From the NCBI GenBank assembly GCA_018821305.1, contig JAHJMN010000092.1, positions 1-64,000 of the forward strand: a stretch of DNA of 64,000 nucleotides, read 5' to 3'. Origin of the DNA: Myxococcota bacterium (lineage in GTDB: Bacteria > Myxococcota_A > Polyangia > HGW-17). Position numbers and translations under genes: made by a program. A model generated the notes under the pieces. It saw nothing but the letters and a program-made list of their open reading frames with translations. It had not been told where the DNA came from and ran no database searches. Shown piece by piece: positions 44,425 through 52,620 of the stretch; the stretch's first letter is position 1, and each line of letters starts with the position of its first letter.

Positions 44425-45277
44425 GTTATGTAAAGTTTGTTTCTCCCGCTGGAAAGATTCACATTGCCCTCAGTGCGGAAACAGGGAACCAGCCCCGGAG
44501 GGAGAGAAACCTCAAGAAATTGGTTCATATAAATTAAACCAACTTCTTGCAGAAGCCTATGGTGGCCACATTTATTCATGTGAAAAAAATGAGAAGGGCT
44601 ATATCATTTGGGTTTCCGATGTAGTGTCGGAACAGATTGAAATACATGAAGAATCTTCCGGGTTTTTGCCCATAGATTCAGGTTTAGAAGATGACCGTCC
44701 CTGGCTTGTTTATGGAATTCCAGACAGAACGATAACGGGAAAATCACAGGAAGCTTCGGAAATCTGGCCTCAATTCAAACAGATGCTACCGGAACTCGAA
44801 TCCAGATTTTTAAGTGGTCTTGAGCCTCAGCCCTGGGAGATCGTTTTTACCGGAGGGCTCTGGAAAATCTGGGGAGGATGGGAAAATCCTGGTCGCGCAA
44901 GGCTGAGCCATCGAAAAACGCCCTATACTCCTCCCGAAAAGTATCTTGGACAAGCTCCTGATAAAAAAAGTCTGACCTATTTTTATAGTGCTATAATATA
45001 TAATGCTCTTACGGGGAGGTTGCCCGTTGGCTTATTAAAACCCCCCAGTGGCGCCCGTGAAAACCTGACAAACCTTGATTATATTATATTATCCAACCTG
45101 AATCAGGATGCTCAAAAGCGAATGACTCCTGAAGAGTTTGTCAACAATATGGAAAAATATTATGGTGAAAGGCAGACTGTCAGCAAGTTGCTCAGCGCTT
45201 TAACCGCTGTATCCGGTGCCGCCATAATTGCTGCTCTTGGGTATGGTTTGACTATTATAATGTCCCACGTAATTTGA
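44414..45277 (+). CDS. Zinc-ribbon pseudokinase with C-terminal membrane anchor
   Basis: 287 residues. A zinc ribbon at the N-terminus (Cys 6, 9, 18, 21; CKVCF, CPQCGN) precedes a region with the outline of a Ser/Thr kinase: SYKLNQLLAEAYGGHIYSCE in place of the Gly loop, and TPYTPPEKYLGQAP ... NALTGRLPVGL in place of the APE segment and F helix. The catalytic Lys, HRD Asp and DFG (here IWGGW) are absent, so it is unlikely to phosphorylate. A hydrophobic helix ends the protein (AAIIAALGYGLTIIM). It may act as a membrane-bound scaffold reading PilZ or kinase state. Two ATGs six bases apart are possible; the second has GGGG at better spacing. Confidence 0.7.
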   Translation: MTIELCKVCFSRWKDSHCPQCGNREPAPEGEKPQEIGSYKLNQLLAEAYGGHIYSCEKNEKGYIIWVSDVVSEQIEIHEESSGFLPIDSGLEDDRPWLVYGIPDRTITGKSQEASEIWPQFKQMLPELESRFLSGLEPQPWEIVFTGGLWKIWGGWENPGRARLSHRKTPYTPPEKYLGQAPDKKSLTYFYSAIIYNALTGRLPVGLLKPPSGARENLTNLDYIILSNLNQDAQKRMTPEEFVNNMEKYYGERQTVSKLLSALTAVSGAAIIAALGYGLTIIMSHVI

Positions 45278-45352
45278 GTGTATTGACTTTTAGTATTCTC
45301 TGTAATACGCTCCAGTGGTTATCCCGGGTTCTCCGGATTCAGGAGTCATGAT

Positions 45353-45535
45353 ATGCTGTTTAATGGAGTTAAAGTATTTTCCGCCACTATGGCTCAGGAA
45401 AGAGAAAATCTTGGGGAAAAAGTTACAGATTGGCTGTCTTCCCGTCCGAGCTTAGAAGTAATTGATATTCAGACAGTTCAGTCATCAGATCAGGCATTTC
45501 ACTGCATAAGTATTGTGCTTTTTTATAAAGAATAA
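45353..45535 (+). CDS. Small conserved protein (60 aa)
   Basis: 60 residues: MLFNGVKVFSATMAQERE at the start, LGEKVTDWL in the middle and AFHCISIVLFYKE at the end. I have seen close relatives of this short pattern (KVF-A-T ... LGE-VT-W ... QSSD-xFHC) in deltaproteobacterial genomes but know no function. AGGAG lies eight bases before the ATG, and the composition is normal for the window. A family A repeat separates it from the next gene. Confidence 0.7.
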   Translation: MLFNGVKVFSATMAQERENLGEKVTDWLSSRPSLEVIDIQTVQSSDQAFHCISIVLFYKE

Positions 45536-45648
45536 AAATTCTCTAAGTGTTTTTTTTGAAATTCCCGAAAAAATCTGTAAAATCCACTTTGATGACAGGG
45601 CGAATTTACGTATAAAATTGTCTGCCTTATTTTTGCCAGATACTGTCA

Positions 45649-45793
45649 TGAAATACGGTCTTTTCAAGTTCTGTATCAATTTGGGTACAGGATTTTAAGA
45701 ATGAAGAGCTTGAAATTATTGTAGTGTTCTGAACGGCATCTTTTGTTAAGTATGCTCAATTTTTGATAAAAATTGAGTTTTAGAACACGGACT
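45649..45793. repeat. Family A repeat, copy A3
   Basis: Starts ATACTGTCATGAAATACGG and ends TTTAGAACACGGACTA. The inner hairpin CTCAATTTTT/AAAAATTGAG pairs over ten bases, three more than in A1, through paired changes. The first hairpin has decayed. It lies just before the membrane coiled-coil gene. Confidence 0.82.
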
Positions 45794-45842
45794 ATTTCTA
45801 AGTTCTGTGACCACTTATCGTGAGACTTTTCGTCCGGGGAAT

Positions 45843-46274
45843 ATGCCTTTTATGAATTTTATCCCAAGTGGAATTATTACAATTGTTGCATTTATTCTGG
45901 GTTTTGGATTGGCGGCACTCTGGTTAAAGAAAAAGCAGAATGCCAAGGCACAGAGTACTTCCGGGAATCGGAATATTGAAAATCTTGAGCCTGAAAATAC
46001 TGAAGAACAAACAAGAAAAGTAGAACTTGTAGATATTAAAGATTTACTTGCAATGGATGGGGATGTAATCGAAGCAGAGCCTGCACCTACGGTCTCAGAG
46101 GACAAACTCCTCAAAGCTGAACTTGAGATTGAAAGACTTAATTATGAAATTAAGAAACTTCAAGGTCGTGAGCAAAGTAAAGAAATAGCACTGGCACAAC
46201 TCAGGAAAAAACTGGAAGACTCCGGTCCGATTCCGGCAGAAGAGAAATCTGCTGCTGATTCAAGTAAAACATGA
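45843..46274 (+). CDS. Membrane-anchored coiled-coil protein
   Basis: 143 residues. One N-terminal membrane helix (IPSGIITIVAFILGFGLAAL), then a charged linker and a Glu/Lys coiled coil (about 85-125). Most of it should face the cytoplasm. The last codon overlaps the ATG of the HisD-like gene (ATGA), so the two are translationally coupled and may interact. Start is uncertain: ATG 45843 and ATG 45852 are both possible, and a GTG at 45807 sits close to repeat A3. Confidence 0.6.
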   Translation: MPFMNFIPSGIITIVAFILGFGLAALWLKKKQNAKAQSTSGNRNIENLEPENTEEQTRKVELVDIKDLLAMDGDVIEAEPAPTVSEDKLLKAELEIERLNYEIKKLQGREQSKEIALAQLRKKLEDSGPIPAEEKSAADSSKT

Positions 46275-47425
46275 AAAATACGACTCAACCGGATTTTGCC
46301 GGTGATTCAACACAACTAAAAGGTCGAGCCTCCAAACGAATCAAAGAAGTGGAAGAGAAGGGTGCCAGTTTTCTTGATTCATACACCCGCGGACGCGGTA
46401 TAGAACTGCTTCCGGGAACTATTTCTCAAGCTGAAGATCTTGTTTCACCAGGAGTTATTGCGGGAATTGAAGACATAGTCCGGCTTCAGGAGCGGGCTAT
46501 GGCCAAGCAACTTGATTCTTTAAGACCCTACACAGTTCTTGTTTCAACGGGAATTCGAATTACTCAGGAGACTCGAAGTATTGAGTCATGTGTCATATCG
46601 ACCAGCGGAATATGGGGGGACGAATCCATTTCCGAGTTGACGGGAATGCTTACAGCGGCAAGGGTTTGCGGCGTACGCAAGCGCACGGTTATTTTAGAAC
46701 CGGATCCTCAGGGAGGGCTAAGTCCTCTTTCAATAAAAGCTGCTTCAATCGCTGGAGCAACAACTATATATCGTATGCCCCAACTTGAAGGACTTACGGG
46801 TCTGGTTAACGGCTGGTTTGGGGAGCCGCCTTCAGCAATTTTCTGTGCTCGTCCAGGAAAGCTGCTTGAAGCAGGACGACAGATTCTATCTGGTCGATTA
46901 AAAAAAACTTATTGTCATCTTCTTGTTCTCATTGACAGCATGAGCAGCGCACCGAAAGCAGTAGATATTCTTATTGACTCGGTCACTATAAAACCTGATT
47001 CTAATATTGTTATCGTAAGTACATCAAAACGTATTTTAGCCAAAATAGAAGCCCTGATTGTCGAGAAAAAAGCCTCTAACCCTGTGTGGTCAGCAGATAT
47101 TGATAAAATTCAGACTGTTTTTGTTCTGGACTCCGGTAAAGCTATGGATGTTTTGAAAGAGATGGAAATTGAAAATCTCATGCTGATGACTGCCGCTTCA
47201 GAAACTTACAATCCAGAGAATTTAGTTGCCGGGCGCATTATCACAGGTGATATTTACCCGGTTATGTTGACAGATCGTATAATAATGTCAGGTTATCAAC
47301 GACCGGACACGGACACCTGGAATGGCGTTTTCAGTTTTTGTGGAACGGTAAATATTATTAACATTACAAATAGAGCTGGTCGCAGGTTTCAGATGATGAA
47401 TAATCAAATCGATAAATCTCAGTAA
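46271..47425 (+). CDS. Histidinol-dehydrogenase-like protein lacking catalytic residues
   Basis: 384 residues, close to HisD in length and layout. Landmarks: LSPLSIKAASIAGATTIYR where HisD has P-x-x-LAAA-x-x-AG-x-x-x-IY, a following pseudo-GGAQA loop (MPQLEGLTGLVNG) and an NPG/PGN-like segment (CARPGKLLEAGRQILSG), then ASETYNPENLVAG where HisD has N-x-x-PEHL. The catalytic Glu-His becomes Glu 316-Asn 317, and the zinc-binding Gln/His of the QAEH helix are not there. It therefore should not oxidise histidinol. No his gene is nearby. It is coupled to a membrane coiled-coil protein. Its stop codon falls in a family A fragment (47419-47460). Confidence 0.6.
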   Translation: MKNTTQPDFAGDSTQLKGRASKRIKEVEEKGASFLDSYTRGRGIELLPGTISQAEDLVSPGVIAGIEDIVRLQERAMAKQLDSLRPYTVLVSTGIRITQETRSIESCVISTSGIWGDESISELTGMLTAARVCGVRKRTVILEPDPQGGLSPLSIKAASIAGATTIYRMPQLEGLTGLVNGWFGEPPSAIFCARPGKLLEAGRQILSGRLKKTYCHLLVLIDSMSSAPKAVDILIDSVTIKPDSNIVIVSTSKRILAKIEALIVEKKASNPVWSADIDKIQTVFVLDSGKAMDVLKEMEIENLMLMTAASETYNPENLVAGRIITGDIYPVMLTDRIIMSGYQRPDTDTWNGVFSFCGTVNIINITNRAGRRFQMMNNQIDKSQ

Positions 47426-47460
47426 CCGCAAGGTGTTGAATTTATTACTAGTAGCCTGTA
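47419..47460. repeat. Family A fragment (linker and module edges)
   Basis: CAGTAACCGCAAGG and TGTTGAATTTATTACTAG match the module 1-linker-module 2 junction of copies A5 and A6. The TAA of CAGTAACC is the stop codon of the preceding gene. Confidence 0.75.
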
Positions 47461-47486
47461 ATCTTTTTTCCGACCTAAGGAGCACC

Positions 47487-48008
47487 ATGTCAGATTCTAA
47501 TATTCACGAAATTATTGAAGATTTCAGAAAAGCACTTCCAGGGAAAGTTCTTGGTTATGACAGTGAGGTTCATGCTCTCATTCTTGAACCGGACTGTGAA
47601 TCCAGAGAAAAACTCACCAGAATACTGAAGGATATGGGCTATGGTGTTTATCAGGCTTCCACAATTGAAGAAGCAAGGCAATCTCTGGCAAAGATGTCTA
47701 ACCTTGCACTTGCCATTGGAGTTCCAAGACCTGAAGGCACAGTGGAAGCGGAAGGTATTGATTTCTTGAGTGAACTCAAAGCTGTTAATCAGTCAGTAAT
47801 ACCGGTTCTAAGTGTGACTTTTGCAGAGTCGGGAGATGCAGTGGGCGCACTCAGAAAAAACATTGCAGGTTTTTTCATAAAACCGTATGACCGTCGGGAG
47901 GTTATGAGATCTTTAAGCGATCTTCTCTACCTTCATGACAGGCACGACTTTCTTGCAAGGCTCATCCATCATTTTTTCCGGAGAATTGATGAAAATACCA
48001 AAGCTTAG
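47487..48008 (+). CDS. Pseudo-receiver domain protein
   Basis: 173 residues with a receiver fold: HALILEPDCESREKL at the first strand, a Lys in FFIKPYDRREV at the switch. The phosphoacceptor position reads LALAIGVPRPEG and shows no Asp, so phosphorylation in the usual way is unlikely. A short helical tail follows (HHFFRRIDENTKA). TAAGGAG five bases before the ATG sets the start. It follows the HisD-like gene and precedes the methyltransferase gene by 73 bp; a role as a phosphorylation-independent switch is inference. Confidence 0.75.
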   Translation: MSDSNIHEIIEDFRKALPGKVLGYDSEVHALILEPDCESREKLTRILKDMGYGVYQASTIEEARQSLAKMSNLALAIGVPRPEGTVEAEGIDFLSELKAVNQSVIPVLSVTFAESGDAVGALRKNIAGFFIKPYDRREVMRSLSDLLYLHDRHDFLARLIHHFFRRIDENTKA

Positions 48009-48081
48009 GTTTCTTTGAGTTCCTGCAATATCCTGAAAGAAACTGGAAAATCAGGATTAATCCTGGAAAATGGAGGTTTCC

Positions 48082-49275
48082 TTGAGTAATGAAAACCGGG
48101 GAAAACGTGATGATTACCCCATTATTATTATAAATAAATCCGCTGTTAAAAAACTTGAAAGTGGATGTCCATTTGTTTACCGAAGTGACATTATTCGTAT
48201 TCCCCAGGGGATTTCTGCGGGAGTTGTTGGAATGACTGAGCCTGCCGGAAAATGGGTAGGGATGGCACTTTATAATCCAGAAAGTGTTATAACACTTCGC
48301 TATATGACTCATAGGCGACGAGTTGATGTTGCAGGGCTTGTGACTGAACGTTTCAAGACAGCCTGGGAATTCAGAAGGGATGTTCTCGGTTTTCAGAATG
48401 AAAGTTGCCGAATTGTAAATGGAGAAGCCGATGGAATTCCAGGAATAGTCTGCGATCGGATAGGAAACGGTGTTACTATACAATCCTTTTCCAGTTCATC
48501 AGATGATCTTAGTCCCCTAATCACAGAGGCTGTGTTAAAATATATTCAGCCGGATGTTGTTGTCCTTAAGAATACTTCCAGTAGTCGCGGTAAAGAGAAT
48601 CTACCTCTTTATTCAAGGATGGTTCATGGCACTGATCCACTTGTAAATTATTCTGAAGGTGTCATACGTTATACGGTTAACCTTATGGATGACCAGAAAA
48701 CGGGTACTTTTCTGGATCAGAGATTCAATCACATTATGATGGGGAATCTTGCACGCGGAAAATCTCTGGATCTTTTTTCATACCATGGTGGATTCGGCCT
48801 TTCGATGGCTAAAAATGCAAGCAGTGTCATCAGCGTTGATTCTTCTCAAAGCGCCGTGGATAAAATTATCTCAAACGCTCGGGAAAATAACATTGAAATT
48901 GAAGCAGTGCGATCAGATGGGTTTGATTATCTGAGAGATTGTGTGAAAAATCAGCAAATCTTTTCTACAGTTGTTTGTGATCCGCCAGCTCTAGCCAGAA
49001 AGAGAACTGATATCGAATCAGCCCTCAAAGCTTACCATGATCTTGCGGTAAACTGCATGAAAGTAACGGGTTCAGGGGGTCTGATTCTCTTCTGCAGTTG
49101 CAGTTCAGTGGTTAAAAAAGAAATGCTTCTGGAAACTATTTCCAGTGCATCCGGCGTGGCATCAAAGCGCGTTTCCCTGTGTGGCATTTATGCTGCTCCG
49201 GCGGATCATCCGTCAATACCATTCATTCCAGAGACCAATTATTTGAAGTGTTTTCTTCTTCGTGTAATAGTATGA
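48082..49275 (+). CDS. Class I rRNA large-subunit methyltransferase of the RlmI/RlmK type
   Basis: 397 residues. An N-terminal PUA-like domain (about 15-75) and a central region lead to a Rossmann SAM-binding domain: LDLFSYHGGFGLSMAKN (motif I) and TVVCDPPALARK (motif IV, DPPxL as in m5C 23S rRNA methyltransferases). A pair of Cys (LFCSCSS) close to the end is the expected m5C catalytic site. The start is the TTG at 48082 preceded by GGAGG; an ATG twelve bases earlier overlaps the ribosome site. The same ATGGAGGTT(T/C)CC arrangement is used by the giant TPR gene. Confidence 0.88.
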   Translation: MSNENRGKRDDYPIIIINKSAVKKLESGCPFVYRSDIIRIPQGISAGVVGMTEPAGKWVGMALYNPESVITLRYMTHRRRVDVAGLVTERFKTAWEFRRDVLGFQNESCRIVNGEADGIPGIVCDRIGNGVTIQSFSSSSDDLSPLITEAVLKYIQPDVVVLKNTSSSRGKENLPLYSRMVHGTDPLVNYSEGVIRYTVNLMDDQKTGTFLDQRFNHIMMGNLARGKSLDLFSYHGGFGLSMAKNASSVISVDSSQSAVDKIISNARENNIEIEAVRSDGFDYLRDCVKNQQIFSTVVCDPPALARKRTDIESALKAYHDLAVNCMKVTGSGGLILFCSCSSVVKKEMLLETISSASGVASKRVSLCGIYAAPADHPSIPFIPETNYLKCFLLRVIV

Positions 49276-49311
49276 GTTTAAAGCGGAACGAAAACCGCAA
49301 AGAGGCTCAAC

Positions 49312-49728
49312 ATGAAAGAAGAAATTGTAAAAACTCTCGCGGCAGAGGCCCTGGTTGTAAGGGATAATGCTTATGCTCCTTATAGTCAGTACCATGTTGG
49401 TGCTGCTGTAATATCCGAAAAGGGCATTATTTACCGTGGAGTTAACGTAGAAAATTCGAGTTATGGTGGAACCGTTTGTGCTGAAAGAAATGCGATTTTT
49501 GCAGCAGTCACAGCGGAAGGTACATCCATGCGACTGGCGGGTGTTGCCGTTGCAACTTCAAGTTCTCCTCCGGCGGCTCCCTGCGGTCTTTGTCTTCAGG
49601 TAATTGCGGAATTTTGTGAGGATGAAATGCCCGTATTCCTCGTAAACGACCGCAATGAGATTACACAAAAAAAATTCGGAGATTTACTTCCGGTCTCTTT
49701 CCGACCTCATATGCTGAAAAAAAGTTGA
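49312..49728 (+). CDS. cdd: Cytidine deaminase
   Basis: 138-residue homotetrameric-type cytidine deaminase of pyrimidine salvage, deaminating cytidine and deoxycytidine. The zinc site is formed by CAERNAI (near residue 56) and PCGLC; the usual PCGxCRQ has Leu in place of Arg (PCGLCLQ). Substrate motif VNVENSSYGG is present. AGAGG lies seven bases before the ATG. The gene starts 36 bp after the methyltransferase. Confidence 0.95.
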   Translation: MKEEIVKTLAAEALVVRDNAYAPYSQYHVGAAVISEKGIIYRGVNVENSSYGGTVCAERNAIFAAVTAEGTSMRLAGVAVATSSSPPAAPCGLCLQVIAEFCEDEMPVFLVNDRNEITQKKFGDLLPVSFRPHMLKKS

Positions 49729-49784
49729 CTTTCATAGACAGCAACGCAATTTTAAAGGTTCAGAAAAGTAAGCCGATAACTCTA

Positions 49785-49950
49785 TATTTCAGGACAGTAA
49801 CTATTTAGATCGTGTCCTGTAATTCGCTTCGCGAAGAAATTTATTAAAATTTCTAACAGGCCACTAGTAATATTTTAAACACCTTGCGGTTACTGTCCTG
49901 AGCAAAAATTGGGCGAAAAAATTGATTTTCGGTATTTCAGCACAGTAACT
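49785..49950. repeat. Family A repeat, copy A8 (two modules plus adjacent partial unit)
   Basis: Reverse orientation. Module 2 shows GTGTCCTGT/ACAGGCCAC and hairpins AGAAATTT/AAATTTCT and TTCGC-GAA-GCGAA; module 1 shows GTTACTGTCCTGA with GCACAGTAAC. A partial second unit joins at the AAAT junction exactly as in A1. It ends about 20 bases before the kinase-LRR start codon. Confidence 0.85.
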
Positions 49951-49969
49951 ATTTAAAGTCGGAATTTGC

Positions 49970-52477
49970 ATGTCAGAAGAAAGCCTTATTGGAAAAAGAG
50001 TAAATAACTACGTCATAAAGAGTTTTCTCGGCGAGGGTGGATTTGGTACCGTTTACCTTGCTACTAATCCCACGATTGAAAGCAATGTTGCGATAAAGGT
50101 CCTCTCAGATGCATTCAGCAGGGATGAATCAGTTATATCTCGCTTTATAAATGAAGCAAAATCTGTAAATAGAATAAATCATAGGAATATCATTAAGATA
50201 TTCGATTTCGGTAAACTGGAGGATGGGCGACATTATTTCTTAATGGAGTTTATTGACGGAAGGGAACTTGAAAAAGAAATAAAAATGTTTGGTCATTTTT
50301 CCGTGTCTCTTGCCAGCGCAGTAATTGAAAAAATTTGTGATGGTCTTGAAGCCGCACATCGATGCGGCATTATTCATCGCGATTTAAAACCGGAAAACGT
50401 GATGTTTTCGAGAACTGCGGCAGGTCCGGAAATCAAGATTCTCGATTTTGGTATTGCAAAACTGTTAGAGCAACCGGATCGCGGAAAAATTCGTGGAGAA
50501 ACAGGCCAGGTCATAGGAACTCATGGATACATGTCTCCGGAGCAGGAAAAGGGTGAGAGCTCTGAAGTTGATTTTCAGGCGGATATTTATGCCTGCGGAG
50601 TACTTTTGTATAAAATGCTCACAGGGCACCTTCCATATAATGGAAAAACAAAAGAGGAAATAATTCATTGTGTTCTGGAAGAACCACCAGTTACCATTTC
50701 TACATATAGAGATGATCTGCCCTCCGAACTCGATTCTTTTTTCAGTAAAGCGCTTGAAAAAAACCCGGCAGAACGGTTTCAGCGAGTAAGGGAATTTTTA
50801 AACGAGTGGAAAAAAATTACCGTAGAACTGGGATTGGCTTCCCCCGCTCCCGGCATCGACGTTAGTCTTACACCTGTGTCCATTGATGACCAACTTGCCC
50901 GGCAGGTTTCTTCCCACGCCGGGATAAGTACAGATAGCAATACAGGGACAAACAGTGAAATCATTGGTAAACTCACGGATTTCTTTGTAAAAAAAATAGC
51001 AGGAAGAGGAGGCCAACGCCCTGATCTTCATCAGGTTTCAGTAATTGACTATGAGGATTTTTCCCTTTTACTTCCAGATATTTTCCAATATGCTACATCT
51101 TCGGAATCGTTTTACAAGCAGGGTTTCTTTTATTATTTCGATGAAATACCTGTTGGTGCTTTTCTTGAGAATACCCCTCTCAGTTCCTGCAGGCATATTT
51201 TTGAATCGTATTACCCTCGCATAAAAAATTATGAAATAAATCTTTCAACCTTGGGCAATATAGAAATATTGAATATTCTGGAACAACGGGGTGATTCTAA
51301 AGTTTTTTTTAAATTGGCATGGGAAGAAGTAGACACAGGAATATTTAATAAGATCAGCCTTTTATCAAACCTCAGGCTTTATCTTGAGCTTCCTCCAAAT
51401 TTTCCGGTAAATTACTTTGAGGATTTGACAAGATTGACAAATTTGGAAGGACTTATCTGTCGCGGATGCGAAGTAACCGATGAGACAGCGGTTTTTTTAT
51501 CCCAGATTCCTTCTATCGAATATCTGGATCTCAGTGAAACCATGGTTACTTCACGAAGTATGGCTGGTATCGGTCGCATGAAGAATTTAAAACATTTAAT
51601 TTTAAAAAATACGACCATAAACGATGAGGGCATCAAATTTCTTTCAGAATCAAGGAAACTGAAAACACTGGATCTAACAGGCACAAAAGTTACTGATTCA
51701 TGCTCAGTATATCTTAATAATATGACTATGCTAAACTCTCTAGTCCTGAAAAACTGCAGGATATCAGATCGTTTTTTAAAAAATATTCCTGGAAAAACAA
51801 TAAGATTACTTAATCTGTATGGGACTGATATTTCAGATCGAAGTGCAAAAGTAATGGAAAAGTTTGAAGCACTTAGAAGCTTAAATATCTCTCACAGCCG
51901 CATTTCTGACAAACTGTTAGAGGGTATTTCAGGTCTCAGGAATCTGAAAAAACTTGATATGAAATATACTTCTACTGGGGATAATTCCGTAAGCAGTATA
52001 AAAAATCTGCGTTCACTACGCTGGATCGGTGTTTCAAAAACAGGAATTACTGATGATTTTATTCAGGGAATTTCTTCATGTGAGTATCTAATTTATCTCG
52101 ATGCTTCCCTTAACGATATTTCAGATCGCAGTTTTGCATATCTTGCGGATCTGGCCAGTTTACAGCATCTGGATTTGAGCAGTACCAGAATTTCAAGTAG
52201 AGGCCTTCTTTATCTTCCCAAACTTGAAAATCTGAATAGTCTTAATCTTAAGAAAACCGTAATAACAGATGAAGCCTTTGAATATATAAAAAAATTATCC
52301 AGCCTCAGAGTTCTGAATATTTCCGGATGCAGCATATCCGACAGGATCTGTGATTACCTTCCTTTTATGGAAAAACTTCGAACAATCAATCTTGCCGATA
52401 CGCTTGTCTCTGTAAATAAAATCAAAGAAATGCGTTTAGTGCACCCCTCCGTAAACATTCTCAGATTTGATCGATAG
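49970..52477 (+). CDS. Ser/Thr protein kinase with C-terminal leucine-rich repeats
   Basis: 835 residues. The kinase domain (about 12-280) has FLGEGGFGTVYLA, VAIKVL, HRDLKPENV (near 135) and DFGIAKLL with THGYMSPEQEKGE. A linker of about 100 residues follows, then a mixed region and about 14 leucine-rich repeats of roughly 24 residues (LKTLDLTGTKVTDSC; LQHLDLSSTRISSRG) up to the end. No membrane helix is seen. LRRs should recruit substrates or partners, so this is a receptor-like kinase in soluble form. GGAA precedes the ATG. The stop TAG is the first three bases of a family B terminal repeat. Confidence 0.94.
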   Translation: MSEESLIGKRVNNYVIKSFLGEGGFGTVYLATNPTIESNVAIKVLSDAFSRDESVISRFINEAKSVNRINHRNIIKIFDFGKLEDGRHYFLMEFIDGRELEKEIKMFGHFSVSLASAVIEKICDGLEAAHRCGIIHRDLKPENVMFSRTAAGPEIKILDFGIAKLLEQPDRGKIRGETGQVIGTHGYMSPEQEKGESSEVDFQADIYACGVLLYKMLTGHLPYNGKTKEEIIHCVLEEPPVTISTYRDDLPSELDSFFSKALEKNPAERFQRVREFLNEWKKITVELGLASPAPGIDVSLTPVSIDDQLARQVSSHAGISTDSNTGTNSEIIGKLTDFFVKKIAGRGGQRPDLHQVSVIDYEDFSLLLPDIFQYATSSESFYKQGFFYYFDEIPVGAFLENTPLSSCRHIFESYYPRIKNYEINLSTLGNIEILNILEQRGDSKVFFKLAWEEVDTGIFNKISLLSNLRLYLELPPNFPVNYFEDLTRLTNLEGLICRGCEVTDETAVFLSQIPSIEYLDLSETMVTSRSMAGIGRMKNLKHLILKNTTINDEGIKFLSESRKLKTLDLTGTKVTDSCSVYLNNMTMLNSLVLKNCRISDRFLKNIPGKTIRLLNLYGTDISDRSAKVMEKFEALRSLNISHSRISDKLLEGISGLRNLKKLDMKYTSTGDNSVSSIKNLRSLRWIGVSKTGITDDFIQGISSCEYLIYLDASLNDISDRSFAYLADLASLQHLDLSSTRISSRGLLYLPKLENLNSLNLKKTVITDEAFEYIKKLSSLRVLNISGCSISDRICDYLPFMEKLRTINLADTLVSVNKIKEMRLVHPSVNILRFDR

Positions 52478-52620
52478 GTCGCTTTCGGAGTAAATGGATC
52501 AAAATCTAAAATTTGAATATTTTATCCATTTTTGTAATTTTACTTTGATGTTAAATGGTTACGACCTGATCCTGCCCCTGTTTCCTGACTACCCGTCTAC
52601 CTGTTAAAAAATTTCAGGCA
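52475..52620. repeat. Family B repeat, copy B5 (left part)
   Basis: Begins TAGGTCGCTTTCGGAGTAAATGG and continues through TTTTGTAATTTTACTTTGATG to TTCCTGACT and CCTGTTAAAAAATTTCAGG. The right half is missing or replaced by the octamer array. The opening TAG is the kinase gene stop codon. Confidence 0.8.
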
